In this document: positions 1-10,770 of the stretch, piece after piece
How positions within the stretch are numbered: position 1 is the first letter of the stretch
Layout: the number at the start of each line of letters is the position of its first letter
Source: Chloranthus sessilifolius
Taxonomy: Eukaryota > Streptophyta > Magnoliopsida > Chloranthales > Chloranthaceae
Assembly: GCA_021018995.1 (NCBI GenBank)
Contig: CM037596.1
Span: 68,985,367-69,049,366 of the forward strand
Reading direction: 5' to 3'
Length of the DNA: 64,000 nucleotides
Position numbers and translations under genes: made by a program
The notes under the pieces: model-generated
The model's input: the letters and a program-made list of their open reading frames with translations, nothing else
What the model was told of the DNA's origin: nothing
Database searches by the model: none

Positions 1-382
1 TGAATATATGCCTGCTAAGAACCGCCACCAAGATCGGGATAGATCCGTGCATGTTGAGACCCATAAGAACCAGTGCTAGAGGTTTCGATAACACACGAAG
101 AAAAATAATGGGATAAGTTGATCTTGAGCTATTAATTGGGCCAATGACTTTCTCCATCTTGTTTCAAGTGATGGACATCAAATCCTCGTTTAATCTGCTG
201 CTGGGGTGCTCGTGGCTACACGAAGTCGGAACCATACCCTCCACATTGCACCAAAAACATAAGTTTGCATTCGGACATAAGATCATCACAATCATCAGAG
301 AGAGATACAGTGAGAAAGAAAAGTCCACCAATAGCATTGAAAAACTCAATATACTGGATATACCGCACACCACTGAGGACGT
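1..382 (+). pseudogene. Tat1 aspartic protease, C-terminal fragment
   Basis: Read in the frame starting at base 3, this gives a retropepsin-like stretch: NICLLRTATKIGIDP, a stop at about 114 where Tat2 has Glu, then LFQVMDIKSSFNLLLG and the protease flap-to-C-terminus region ending with a WLHEVGTIPSTLHQK-type segment. SFNLLLGRPWxH is the usual end of plant gypsy proteases. The catalytic Asp lies before the window start. The reading stops at 382 where LARD-A begins and resumes in the G-patch segment at 9800. Homologous sequence in Tat2 lies at about 58434-58815. Confidence 0.75.
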
Positions 383-589
383 TGTTAAACACTAATTTTT
401 GCCACTTTCTACACCTTTAAAGCTGGCTTTTGTTAGTACCTAGAGTGGTTAATAACAGTTTTTAAGTATATTTTGTAGATAGGAATGAAATATAGAATAA
501 TGTAGTTTTCCTATGTAATAATGAGTAGCTGTGCATTTTAGTTGTGTGCATTTAAATATGATATAACAGCAGCAGTACACATGGAAAGC

Positions 590-1216
590 CAACCTATCGA
601 AGTTCTGCAGTTATTGCACCTATCGAATGGAACTCCTTAGCAGCTAGGAACCTATCAAATGCTTAAAAGAGGCTTCAATTTTATATCCTATCGAGCAGTG
701 GTTTATCCTATAGAATGGTGAAGACTACTGCTGAAGTAGAACCTGGCGATAGGTTCTGAAATAAGAAGGGATCCTATCGAGCAGTTGGCTAGAGAACCTG
801 TCGACTAGGATACACAGCAGAAGCCCTCAACCTATTGAGATGCCTTGAATACAACAGCTACTGAACCTGTCGAAGTGTTCAAATAGGAGCTTCAACCTAT
901 CAACTGGTTGGTAAACTTGATCAGCTGCAGCCAAGTGCAATAGAACCTATCGAATGCTTTAATAAACCTGTTGATTGGTTCATGAAGCTGGAGCTTAATC
1001 TATCGAATGATTGCAATTCAACCTATCGAATGCTTAAAGAATGCAGTAGCAATTCAACCTATCGAATGGATATTGCCTTTTGCAATCTAACCTATCGAGT
1101 TCTTCAAGGTTGCAGTGAACCTATCGGTTGGTTCTTCAGCAAACCATTATCCTATCGAATGCTGAAGTTGTACCTATAGAATGCTCCATTTATTAATCCT
1201 GCTGTAGCACCTATTG
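590..1216 (+). repeat. Dispersed AACCTATCGA motif array in LARD-A 5' LTR
   Basis: About 20 matches or near-matches to ACCTATCGA, spaced roughly 20-40 bp, lie in 630 bp (for example near 593, 620, 687, 771, 943, 1020, 1056, 1089, 1150). The spacer sequences differ, so this is not a simple tandem repeat. Variants such as CCTATCAA, CCTATTGA and CCTGTTGA are what cytosine deamination at the CpG would produce. The matching array in the 3' LTR (7919-8570) keeps the CG at several of these positions. The array lies upstream of the TATA region. Confidence 0.85.
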
Positions 1217-2491
1217 ACTGAGCAACTTATATATTAGCAGCAGCTGTATCAGCAAATATCAGTGGTCGACAGGGGCTTTTTTGAGGGCTGAAAGAACACA
1301 TCAGCTGGGCACAAAACTCTGCAATGGGACAACAGTCCACATGTGATTTTCCTTGGCCAAAATGAAGACACCTCAGCAGTGGATAATAAAATTACTGCTC
1401 TCTGGTTGGCTGAAATGCAGTTCACTTGGATCAAGCTCCTCTCTTCTGATTGGCTGCAACTCAAAGCACATGGATCACTGCATACCTACAAATACCCATC
1501 TATTCTGCTATAATTTCTTAGCGAGGAAAGTAGGAACAAAGGAATAGCCTGAGTTCTCCTTAGCTCATTTTGGTTTAGTTTTAGGTTTTTCCCTTTTCTC
1601 TTCTCCCTACTCTCTCTAATCCAGCCTGTTGGATTAGATCTAGGTAGCAGCTCAGATCTAGTTTGTAATTATAATTTCGGCATGAAGAAATGTGGATCAA
1701 TGCATAGACTACATATCTGGCAATAAGTTTATTGTAAGTTGTTTTGTTTAAAGCAATAAATTATTGGTTTTAAAGCTTAATTAAATCTATAGATCTTGTG
1801 GTCCCATTAGATTCTAGATCGGCTCTTGTGTAGATGGGCCAAGCCTGCCACATCTCCAGTAGATCTCTTGATGACCATCTGATTTTCCTAGGTTTGATAT
1901 GCCTGTGGGTGCCTGTGCTTGTGGCCTTACATCCACAACATCTGTAGTGATTATCTTATTCTGATCGAAGCCATCGGGATGGAGAAAATCTATTGGATGC
2001 TCTCTAACCATTGAAGTGGACAGATCAGAGCCTTAAGATCAATCCAAACCTTTGGTCTAAATCAGATTCTTATACCTTGCATTTGTGCTTATAGCCAAAT
2101 GAAGGATTGCTGCAAATCCTCAGCTCTTGATCTGTTTTGCAAAAAAAACCAGGCCCTAGTTGTCTATTTCTCTCCATTTTATATTTTATTTTACCATCCA
2201 TCTTCCTCAATTTTTTAGATTTAGCTTTATAAATTAGATCTAGTGACACTCGAAAAGCTCTCTTTCTTCTTAGAATTGCCAGATCTGTAGCAAGATCTGG
2301 AGGTCTACTATACACCTTCTAGGTTTAGATCACTACTCCCTGTGGGACAAACTCTTACTTATTAAAACTTGCTACAAAGGACCCTGTTTCTTGCAGGTCT
2401 AGGATATTTTAGATGTGCTAAATCCATCCTCTATTTTACTTTGATTTTTATTCTTTCTTTTAATTCACAATAATCAGCACACTAAGATTCC

Positions 2492-4581
2492 TGTTGGGAT
2501 GTTTGCCTACCCTCAAATGAGGGTCTAAAATCAACAATAAAACTAGATAGACACACTCATACAGACTTGCAAGTATTCAGGATCTGTTGTAGCAAGCTTT
2601 AAAAGAATGGTAAGTAAGGGAATGTCCACAGGGAGGCTGGTTAGAAATATGATAAATCTTCAGATCTGTAAGAGATCTGGCACCCTAGTTATCACTAATT
2701 TAGTTAAAAGATAGGGGAGAGGTTTGAAATGAGTTGTCACTTAAACTAGACTACAATTAAAATGCAGATTGTCTTAGATCGAATCTGCAGCCTCAGATCT
2801 TACAGATGGAGGGTTTAAAAACTCAGAAAATGGAGAAGAACAGCTTGGAGGTTGTTTTCACGGCTTATCAGGTTGAGCTAAGCATATTACAGGGGTTCCA
2901 AAGCACACAAGTCCCTCAGCTGGCCACAAGCACAGCTGTAGGGTATAAATTCTACTCCAAATCACAGGATCCACCTGGTCTTAAGGCTATGATCTGTCCA
3001 CTTTAATGGTCATAGACCATCCTATAGACTTCATCGAATCCATGGATTGCAGTGGATGAATCCAATTGAGGCCTGAGCTTAGATTTACCTTAAGGTTATG
3101 ATCTGTCCACTTTAATGGTCACAGACCATCCTAGAGATCTCCTACAAAGCCAGAGTTTCAATAAGAACAATTAAAACTACTACAGATGCTGTAATTTCTA
3201 AGTTATAAACACAGGAAATTACAGGGATATCAGATCCACGAAATTCAGATGATATCCAAGAGGTCTACCAGTTAAGTGGGTGAGCTGATCAAGCAACTCC
3301 TCCACACAAATTCGATCGAGCACCAAAAGGAATCAAAAGTGATTTAGATCTAATTAAAACATTGAAAACAACATTTACATTGCAAACAAGGTCACTCTTA
3401 CAATGGAATGCTCTCAGATCTGTAGTCTGTGTAGCAATTAACCCCAATAACACTCTTAACCTTACCCAATTACAGTTCTAACTCACTCCTTGCTGCTCCT
3501 AAGGAATTAGCCAACCATGGTTGGGCTAAAGGAGGGAAAATGGAATCTCGCTGCAAGCTCTGATCTCTGGAAAATTGCTCAGAATTTTGATCCCCTCCAA
3601 TGGCAATTGGGGATCTCTATATATAGCTTTCTCCTCTATTTTTCCCGCCAAAAATCTCTTCTAGAAGGTCGTCAGAATTTGTTAGAGTTCTGTCAAAGCA
3701 CGTGGGTCGGTTAGGGCTTTCTAGGGCATCTTCTAGAACGTCGCACCGATTACCAAAGTGCCTCAGTTTGTGTGCAGTAGGTCACCAAGTCACAGCATGT
3801 GCACAGCTGAATTTTTGAGAAGTCCTGCACGCGATTTCGACAGGTTGGAGAAGCTTCTGATAGGTTGAAAAGGAGTTTGTAGCCCCTTTCGATAGGTTCC
3901 CTGGTCTCTTTGATAGGTTCCGATAGGTTGGGCTTAGATGCTTCAGCTTCACTGCACTTGATCTGGGGCCTTCGACAGGTTGGAAGAGTAATTTGATAGG
4001 TTGGGGATTCACGTTCCATTGCTTCGATCGAATGACCCTTGTTCCTATTGAAAGGTTCAAATCATTCTGCGATAGGTATTGTCTCAACACTTCTATTTTG
4101 ATAGGTTCAGTGGACCATTCGATAGGTTTAGGGAACCTTCCGATAGGTCTCCTTTTTCCCTCAAGCCAACTTTCGATAGGTTGAATTCTCTTTCTCTTTC
4201 AACTGCTCGATAGGTTCTTGGATCCTGTCGAATTCTTCACTTCTACATGAATTCTTCCTTTCTCTGCCTTCTGAACCTGTCGAACCCTTCTCAACTGCAT
4301 GAATTCCTTCCTTTTAACCCTCAGCTCCTATCGAAGTCTTCAGACATCCTCTTGATAGGATGTTTTGGACCTATCTTCACTTCCTTCCCCTTGTTCTGTT
4401 GCTGGGTCTGCATGGTGCTGAGAGATGGCTTCTTTGTGGGCATTCTTAAGTGGTTTTTTACATTATTACTAGTCTTCACTGCTATCTACAAAGTACACTC
4501 AACAGAGGCTTATTAGTGTGCTCACAGGTCCATGAATGGTCAGGTTAAAGGGTGAAAAGTGGCATTTTTCACCATTTAACA
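2492..4581 (-). repeat. Solo LTR B, inverted, inside LARD-A 5' LTR (TSD ATTCC)
   Basis: On the minus strand it begins TGTTAAATGG at 4581 and ends CATCCCAACA at 2492, flanked by perfect 5-bp duplications ATTCC at 2487-2491 and 4582-4586. There is no internal region, so this is a solo LTR left by recombination between two LTRs. It is a diverged relative of the LARD-A LTR: same start, same GTGGGACA-to-CTTGCTACAA block near the end, and about 19 copies of the CCTATCGA motif (seen as TCGATAGG on the plus strand, 3835-4350). A minus-strand TATATATAG lies near 3617-3625. Confidence 0.92.
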
Positions 4582-4598
4582 ATTCCCCAACAAGTTTT

Positions 4599-4616
4599 TT
4601 GCGCCGTTGCCGGGGA
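4599..4616 (+). other. LARD-A primer-binding site, tRNA-Asp type
   Basis: The sequence TTGCGCCGTTGCCGGGGA differs by one base from the plant tRNA-Asp-type primer site (TGGCGCCGTTGCCGGGGA) used by Athila-group elements. It lies 6 bases after the LTR end at 4592, the expected place, which fixes the 5' LTR boundary and the plus-strand orientation. Confidence 0.88.
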
Positions 4617-6087
4617 GTTTTGATCTAGATAGTAGATCTGAGTTTTTCATTTTTTGTAGATCTAATTTTTATTTTATAGATCCGAGTTTTAGTTTGTAGT
4701 TTTATTGTTGTTTTTGCTTTAAACCTGCTCTTTGCATTTCAAGTGCTTGATTAAATATATGCTGCTATTTTTGTATAGAAAACCTTTTTTATTGCAGCAG
4801 AAATTTTGATTTTCCTGAGTTTTTACTTTATGCCTTCTAGATGTTTGAATAAATGCTGCTGTTGCCCTTTGCATTTTTGCAAAAATGAGGCAGTGGCCTG
4901 AGCTTTCTTTTTATTCTTGTCACTATGCTTGAATAAGGTACTGCTGCAGTTTTTGTTTTTTTTATAGATCTGGAGTAGCCGCCAAACGAGGAGTAAATGG
5001 ATGGCAGCAGGAGCAGATCTGTTTGAGTTTCCATCCCTTTCTCCCTTGCATATATTTTCAAATTTTAAATTCTCTAGAACCAGCAGTTCTGCTGTGTTTG
5101 ATGGTTGTATTGATTTCTGCTGTCTTTTAGGCATGCTGATTTTTTTTTACAAAACTAAATATAAAAACAAATAGAAAAAATCAGATTTGTTTTTTATTAT
5201 TTTTCAGACATAGTACATAAGGGCTCTTGTGAAGCCCAGGCTGATCAAAAAACCACATAAACAAGTAAAAAATTATAAAATCATAAAATTTTTCTCACGA
5301 TGGGCTATTTTCCTTTTCCTTTATTCAATTTTCCCCATCTAGAATTGTTGAGATCATGGTTTTAATTTTGAGGATTCATGAAGGATAATGAGCAATGGAT
5401 CATAATTTGTTCAGAAAATTTAATGGAGCCATTGATTTTATTTTCCTTCAATTTTTTTTCACCATCAATAGGTCTCAGCTGTATATGAATCCTGTTTTCA
5501 ATTGTGTACATCCATGTTGACATTATTTTATAAAATTTTATTGATTCATACACATCCACAACTAAAACACACACAGGTAGGCAAAAGGGGTTTCTTGTGG
5601 CACAGGTGGTTTGGATTTTCTCTTAGGATTTTCTATTTTAGGAATTTTAGTTTAAATTCTATTTTTAGATTGCTAATTTTTCTTTCTTAGGTTAATGTGT
5701 CCTAGTTTTACTGATTTTTTACATTTTTCTGTGATTATAGTTAGTTTCTAACTTTGTTTTCCTATTTTTTATCTACAACTCTATATTTGTATCAACATTT
5801 TTCGGTTTTTGTAGCTTTGTATTCAGTTCCTTACTTTGTTTTTACTATTTTTTTGTCCATACATGCAATTTTTAGATTTTATTTTGTAGTAGTTCTAGCT
5901 TTGTTTTGTTGTTTTTTTTTTCTGTTTTATCAGTAATTTCTTGCACTGGTATACCATTTTTTTTTTCCATTTTCCTGCTCATATATTCAATTTTGTATTT
6001 TTATTTTCTGCTGCACATAGTTGCAATTTTTCTACTTAGTTTTTCTTTCTTCTTTTACCCTGTTGCCCCTAGTTTCTCATTGTGTAG

Positions 6088-6124
6088 AACATTGAGGACA
6101 ATGTTCAGCTTAGGTTTGGGGGTA
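6088..6124 (+). promoter_or_regulatory. Inverted repeat plus internal PPT-like G-rich motif
   Basis: AACATTG and CAATGTT form 7-bp arms around AGGA (6088-6105), followed by CAGCTTAGGTTTGGGGGTA. The G-rich tail resembles the real polypurine tract of the same element at 7695-7711 (AGGTTTGGGGGTG). It may be a second plus-strand primer (a central PPT) or a relic; which one cannot be decided from sequence. Confidence 0.55.
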
Positions 6125-7694
6125 TGGCAGGTGTGCCGATGAAATGAGTTAATACTAGTGCAGCTATGTTGATAAAGTTTTTGAAAATAAAGTGATTTCC
6201 CACATGATTTTTGGAAAAGAGGAAATTAAAAACTTTTTAAAACTGAAATGAGCTTTAGTTTTAACATTTTTCATGAAGCAAATGTCAAGAATTTTCAAAA
6301 ATTGATGTTTAGTGAACCTGAAAGGAGAGAAAACTATGAGGATACACCCCAGAAATTTGATGGAAGGCCATACCCAGTGAGATTTGGGCCTGAAAAATTT
6401 TCTTTGAAGAGTGTCTTGGCAATTTTTATGCTCTAAGGACTGATTGGATTTAGTTTCGATCATTAGAAGTTAGGAAAATCCAAGTTGAAATAGCTTAACA
6501 GCATTCATGACATTGAGGACATGAAGTAAGGCCATCCCTTGGACAGTTTGAGCTTAAAATGTCCCACCTTTGAATTGCCCTTGATACACACCATTTGAGC
6601 ATTAAAATTCTCAATTTTCTTTGATAAAAACCAGAACATTTGAACCCAAAACCTCAGTGACCTGATACAGCCTGATCCTCACTCTGAGATTGCAGAAGGT
6701 AGAGCTAGTTTGATGGTTGGTTGAGAAAGAAGAAAGCACATTTGGTGGTGTTGTGGCATTCCAAACCATAAAAAGAAAAATGGAGAAAAATACAAAAAGA
6801 AAAGGAAAAATAGAAAATCAAAGAAAAGGAATGAGAAAGAGAAGTCATTTCATTGAAAGACTGAAAAGAGGATTAGAAACTGGCCACTTCAAATCTAAAA
6901 ATTCAAGAAGTAGATGGAATTGTGCTGAAATGAAGGTGTTGTCTAGACCACCTGCTTACTTTTATTGATTTCTCAATTTGAATCCTTTTTACCCCATTAT
7001 TCTTTTATAAATTTCACCCATAAGCCATATTACAACCCAATAAAAAAGACCTTACTGATCTAAAATGGATTGAGCTGCCATGTGGAGATGAGGATTTGTT
7101 CAATCTATGGTGAAAAGAGTTAGAAAATTTCAGAAGTTAGAGCAATGCCTATGCTCATGCTTGCAGTCCTATTTGAGGGTTGTAACTGTTTTTGAGCTGT
7201 GTGAGAAATGATGCACCCTTCTACTTTTGTTGTGGGTGAACAACCCTGGTGAGACTTGGGTCTGAAATCTGATTTATTTGGGGCATTATCAAAATAGAAT
7301 TCTTAAATTAAAGGTAAACTTTGCATTAATTTTCAGGCACAATGCATTGACATGAACTGATTGATGATGAAGGAATTACAGCAGAATTTCAGGTTTTAAA
7401 CTGATGATTTTCTGCTAAAAATCCTCTAAAACTGAATGGACATGGTGTAGAATTTATTTTATTTCCCTTAAACTTTGTTTTAACATGTTGCATGAGTACT
7501 AACTGATTTTATTGGAGAAGTTTGGGGGTATCTTCACTGAAAACCTTCAGGAGACTCCACTCCTCCACTGGGGATCACCTAGGGGTTTAAAAGGCTTGGT
7601 GCATGTGCTAAATGCACCCGTGTTCCCTATGAAAGTGACATTTATTTTTGTAGGTTAGATGTTTTAAATTTCACTTTGCTCGAGGACTAGCAAA

Positions 7695-7711
7695 GGTTAG
7701 GTTTGGGGGTG
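7695..7711 (+). other. LARD-A polypurine tract
   Basis: The sequence GGTTAGGTTTGGGGGTG directly precedes the LTR start TGTTAAGCAC at 7712. This is the usual site from which plus-strand DNA synthesis starts in LTR retrotransposons. The inverted element G has the matching motif on the minus strand at about 45104-45113. Confidence 0.8.
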
Positions 7712-9799
7712 TGTTAAGCACTGTTTTTTACAACTTTCTACACCTTTAAACCTGGCTTTTGTTAGTACATAGAGTGGTTAATAACAGTTTTTATGTATAT
7801 TTTGCAGATAGGGATGAAATATAGAATAATGCAGTTTTCCTATGTAATAATGAGTAGCTGTGCATTTCAGCTGTGTGCATTTTAATATGATAGAACAACA
7901 GCAGTACACATGGAAAGCCAACCTATCGAAGTGCTGCAGTTATTGCACCTACCGAATGGAACTCCTCAGCAGCTAGGAACCTATCGAATGCTTAAAAGAG
8001 GCTTCAGTTTTATATCCTATCGAGCAGTGGTTTTATCCTATCGAATGGTGAAGACTACTGCTGAAGTAGAACCTAGCGATAGGTTCTGAAATAAGAAGGG
8101 ATCCTATCGAGCAGTTGGCTGGAGAACCTATTGACTAGGATACACAGCAGAAGCCCTCAACCTATCGAGATGCCTTGAATACAACAGCTACTGAACCTGT
8201 CGAAGTGTTCAAATAGGAGCTTGAACCTATCGACTAGTTGGTATACTTGATCACCTACAGCCAAGTGCAATGGAACCTATCGAATGCTTCAATAAACCTG
8301 TCGATTGGTTCATGAAGCTGGAGCTCAACCTATCGAATGGTTGCAATTCAACCTATCGAATGCTTAAAGAATGCAACAGCAATTCAACCTATCGAATGGA
8401 TATTGCCTTTTGCAATCTAACCTATCGAGTTCTTCAAGGTTGCAGTGAACCTATCGGCTGGTTCTTCAGCAAACTATTATCCTATCGAATACTGAAGCTG
8501 TACCTATCGAATGCTCCATTTATTAAACCTGCGACACCTATTCTTGAGCAACTCATAATTACTGCGGCTATCAGACAAATATCGATTGGCGGGGGGCATT
8601 TTTAGAGTGAAGAACACATCAGCCGGGCACAAAACTCTGCACATGGGACAGCAGTCCACATGTGATTTTCCTTTGCCAAATTAAAGACACCTCAGCTATG
8701 CATAACAAAATTACTGCTCTCTGGTTGGCTGAAATGCAGTTCACTTGGATCATGCTCCTCTCTTTTGATTGGTTGCAACTCAAAGCACATGGATCACTGT
8801 ATACCTATAAATACCCATCTATTCTGCTGTAATTTCTTAGCGAAGAAAGTAGGAACAAAGAATAGCCCGAGTTCTCCTTAGCTCATTTAGATTTAGTTTT
8901 AGGTTTTTCCCTTTTCTCTTCCCCCTTCTCTCTCTAATCTAGCCTGTTGGATTAGATCTAGGTAGCAGCTCAGATCTAGTTTGTAATTGTAATTTCGACA
9001 TGAAGAAATGTGGATCAATGTACAGACTACAGATCTGGAAACAAGTTTATTGTAAGTTGTTTAGTTTAAAGCAATAAATTGTTGGTTTTAAAGCTTAATT
9101 AAATCTATAGATCTTGTGGTCCCATTAGATTCTCGATCGACTCTTGTGTAGATGGGCCAAGCCTGCCACATCTCCGGTAGATCTCTTGATGACCATCTGA
9201 TTTCCCTAGGTTTGATATGCTTGTGGGTGCCTGTGCTTGTGGCCTTGCATCCACAGCATCTGTAGTGATTATCTTATTCTGATCGAAGCCATCGGGATGG
9301 AGGAAATCTATTGGATGATCTGTAACCATTGAAGTGGACAGATCATAGCCTTAAGATCAATCCAAACCACCAGTCTAAATCAGATTCTTATACCTTACAT
9401 TTGTGCTTGTAGCCAAATGAAGGATTGCTGCAAATCCCCAGCTCTTGATCTGTTTTGTAATAAAAACCAGGCCCTAACTATCTATTTCTCCCCATTTTAT
9501 ATTTTATTTTACCATCCATCTTCCTTAATCTTTTAGATTTAGTTTTATAAATTAGATCTAGTGACACCCGAAAAGCTCTCTTTCTTCTTAGAATTGCCAG
9601 ATCTGTAGCAAGATCTGGAGGTCTACTATGCACCTTCTAGGTTTAGATCACTACTCCCTGTGGGACAAACTCTTATTAAAACTTGCTACAAAGGACCTTG
9701 TATCTTACAGGTCTAAGATATTTTAGATGTGCTGAATCCATTCTCTATTTTACTTTGATTTTATTTTCTTTCTTTTAATTCACAATAATCAGCACACTA
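7712..9799 (+). repeat. LARD-A 3' LTR, terminal bases missing
   Basis: A direct repeat of the 5' LTR from TGTTAAGCAC at 7712 to CAGCACACTA at 9799. The 5' LTR continues a further 13 bases to CCAACA, but here the sequence passes straight into Tat1 (CTGACCTCCAC), so the end of the LTR and any target duplication are lost. It has a good TATA box (TATAAATA, 8806-8813) and a CCTATCGA array (7919-8570) with fewer decayed CpGs than the 5' LTR. Downstream is an AGATCT-rich segment shared with the 5' LTR and solo LTR B. Confidence 0.85.
8806..8813 (+). promoter_or_regulatory. TATA box of LARD-A 3' LTR
   Basis: TATAAATA in a CACTGTATACC...CCCATC context, about 230 bp downstream of the motif array. The 5' LTR has CTACAAATA at the same place, a weakened version. 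Position within the LTR and downstream T-rich sequence fit a Pol II LTR promoter. Confidence 0.55.
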
Positions 9800-10770
9800 C
9801 TGACCTCCACAGTTTTGAATACGAGGTGTCGACAATACTCCCGGAGCCCATCAAGGGCATCATTCTAAAAATCGGAGGTGGTATGGTAACAGCAGTGGCT
9901 ATGTTCCAAAAGTGGGGCTATAAAAAAGGAAGGGGTCTTGGGCCCAGATTACAAGGAAGGAAGGAGCCCGTCATAGCTAAGGGCAGACAGAAAGTCAGGT
10001 TTGGACTAGGTTACAAGCCCACAGAAGAAGTACGAGAGGTTAAGGAGAAAGCCCATGTGACGGTAGCTGTAAAAGCCAGGGGGATCCACATAGAGGAGAA
10101 ACCTCAGGCCATGCCTCACATCAGGAATTCATTCATAAGTGTCAGGTTTGTGAAGATTGACCGAAATGGAGTAACCCAATTGACCCCACACAAGCCTACA
10201 ACACCAGTTCACCCCACCAATCCCTACATCACCCTTCCCTGCCTGGAGATAGACTTGGCCACATTATCCCTCGTCAAGGAACGACAGCCCGTACTTGAAC
10301 AAATGAAGTGGTGAATCACCATAAAATTGTGCTAACGTTTGAGGACATCATCTCAAACGAGATGGGGATAAACATGATGGAGGCTGACTCTAAAGAGCCA
10401 TATCAGTCAGGCACCCTCCATCCAAAGAGGTAAAGGAGCCGCCTCTCAGGTACACAACTGGACATCTTTACCCTAAACCCTGTAAGCTGAGAGTGGCCAA
10501 ACATTCGGCACCCGTTTCCCTAAAAAAATAACCTATAAAAAGTGAGATAAGCCCTTGGCAGGCAATACCTTGTATATACACAGACTCGTGCTGCCAAGGT
10601 CCGTCTCCAAAGGAAATAAAAATTTTAAAAATATTGAAAAAATACAGAGTCCAAAAATATTATCGTTTAAAATTCCAAATAAAATCCCACAAAAAGATGC
10701 CTTAATTGAAATACCCGTCCCACGTAAAATTGACCCCTGTCCTGTAGAAATATAAGAAGAGGTAGGAGTT
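9800..10770 (+). pseudogene. Tat1 G-patch segment and linker before RT
   Basis: The reading resumes after LARD-A and runs to the stop after residues EQMKW at 10314. It includes WGYKKGRGLGPRLQG, a G-patch (D111) glycine-rich motif known in many plant gypsy polyproteins between protease and RT, where it is thought to help protein or RNA contacts. After 10315 the frame is broken, and a linker with PKILSFKIPNKIP and a Lys-rich stretch (10555-10755) leads toward RT. The Tat2 counterpart is 58830-59760. I see the motif directly; its role here is family knowledge. Confidence 0.75.

Larger units (their letters stand above)
383..4592 (+). repeat. LARD-A 5' LTR, split by solo LTR B
   Basis: It starts TGTTAAACAC at 383 and, once the inverted insertion at 2492-4581 is removed, ends ATTCCCCAACA at 4592, giving about 2.1 kb. 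The terminus CCAACA agrees with the ends of solo LTRs B and C, which belong to the same broad group. It contains the AACCTATCGA motif array (590-1216), a decayed TATA region (about 1483-1493, CTACAAATA against CTATAAATA in the 3' LTR) and a downstream zone rich in AGATCT. It differs from the 3' LTR mainly by scattered substitutions, many of them CpG losses. Confidence 0.8.
4617..7711 (+). other. LARD-A internal region, no recognisable coding sequence
   Basis: About 3.1 kb, AT-rich, with long T-runs (5430-6060) and A-rich stretches (6740-6860). Six-frame reading shows only short, compositionally biased ORFs with no gag, protease, RT or integrase motif. It contains an inverted repeat followed by a PPT-like G-rich motif (6088-6124), a second GTTTGGGGGT near 7522, and the true PPT before the 3' LTR. 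The right part (about 6985-7650) is repeated, diverged, at 25015-25300 and 27760-28110 and inverted at about 45105-45300, showing that at least three elements of this group are in the window. Confidence 0.75.
383..9799 (+). mobile_element. LARD-A: non-autonomous Athila-like LTR retrotransposon inserted in Tat1
   Basis: Two direct repeats of about 2.1 kb (from 383 and from 7712) start TGTTAA and flank a 3.1-kb internal region with a tRNA-Asp-type primer site at its left end and a G-rich polypurine tract directly before the right LTR. The internal region has no gag, protease, RT or integrase motif in any frame, so this is a large retrotransposon derivative that would need enzymes in trans. LTR start, primer site and PPT style match Athila-type elements. 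It interrupts Tat1 precisely in the coding frame. No clean target duplication is visible because the last roughly 13 bases of the right LTR are missing. Confidence 0.85.

Noticed and set aside
378-382. Target duplication for LARD-A (GACGT before 383)
   Set aside because: Bases after 9799 do not repeat it; the right LTR end is missing, so no duplication can be claimed.
4823-5134. Minus-strand ORF of 103 residues in LARD-A
   Set aside because: Lys-rich reading of an AT-rich leader next to the primer site; no motif and not repeated in related elements.
5754-6142. Hydrophobic small ORFs that could pass for membrane proteins
   Set aside because: They come from T-rich non-coding sequence of LARD-A; Phe/Leu/Ser-only composition, no match between copies.
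6717-6968. Lys/Arg-rich 83-residue ORF (nuclear-protein-like)
   Set aside because: A-rich purine tract of LARD-A internal DNA; composition alone explains it, and the matching part of other copies is not open.
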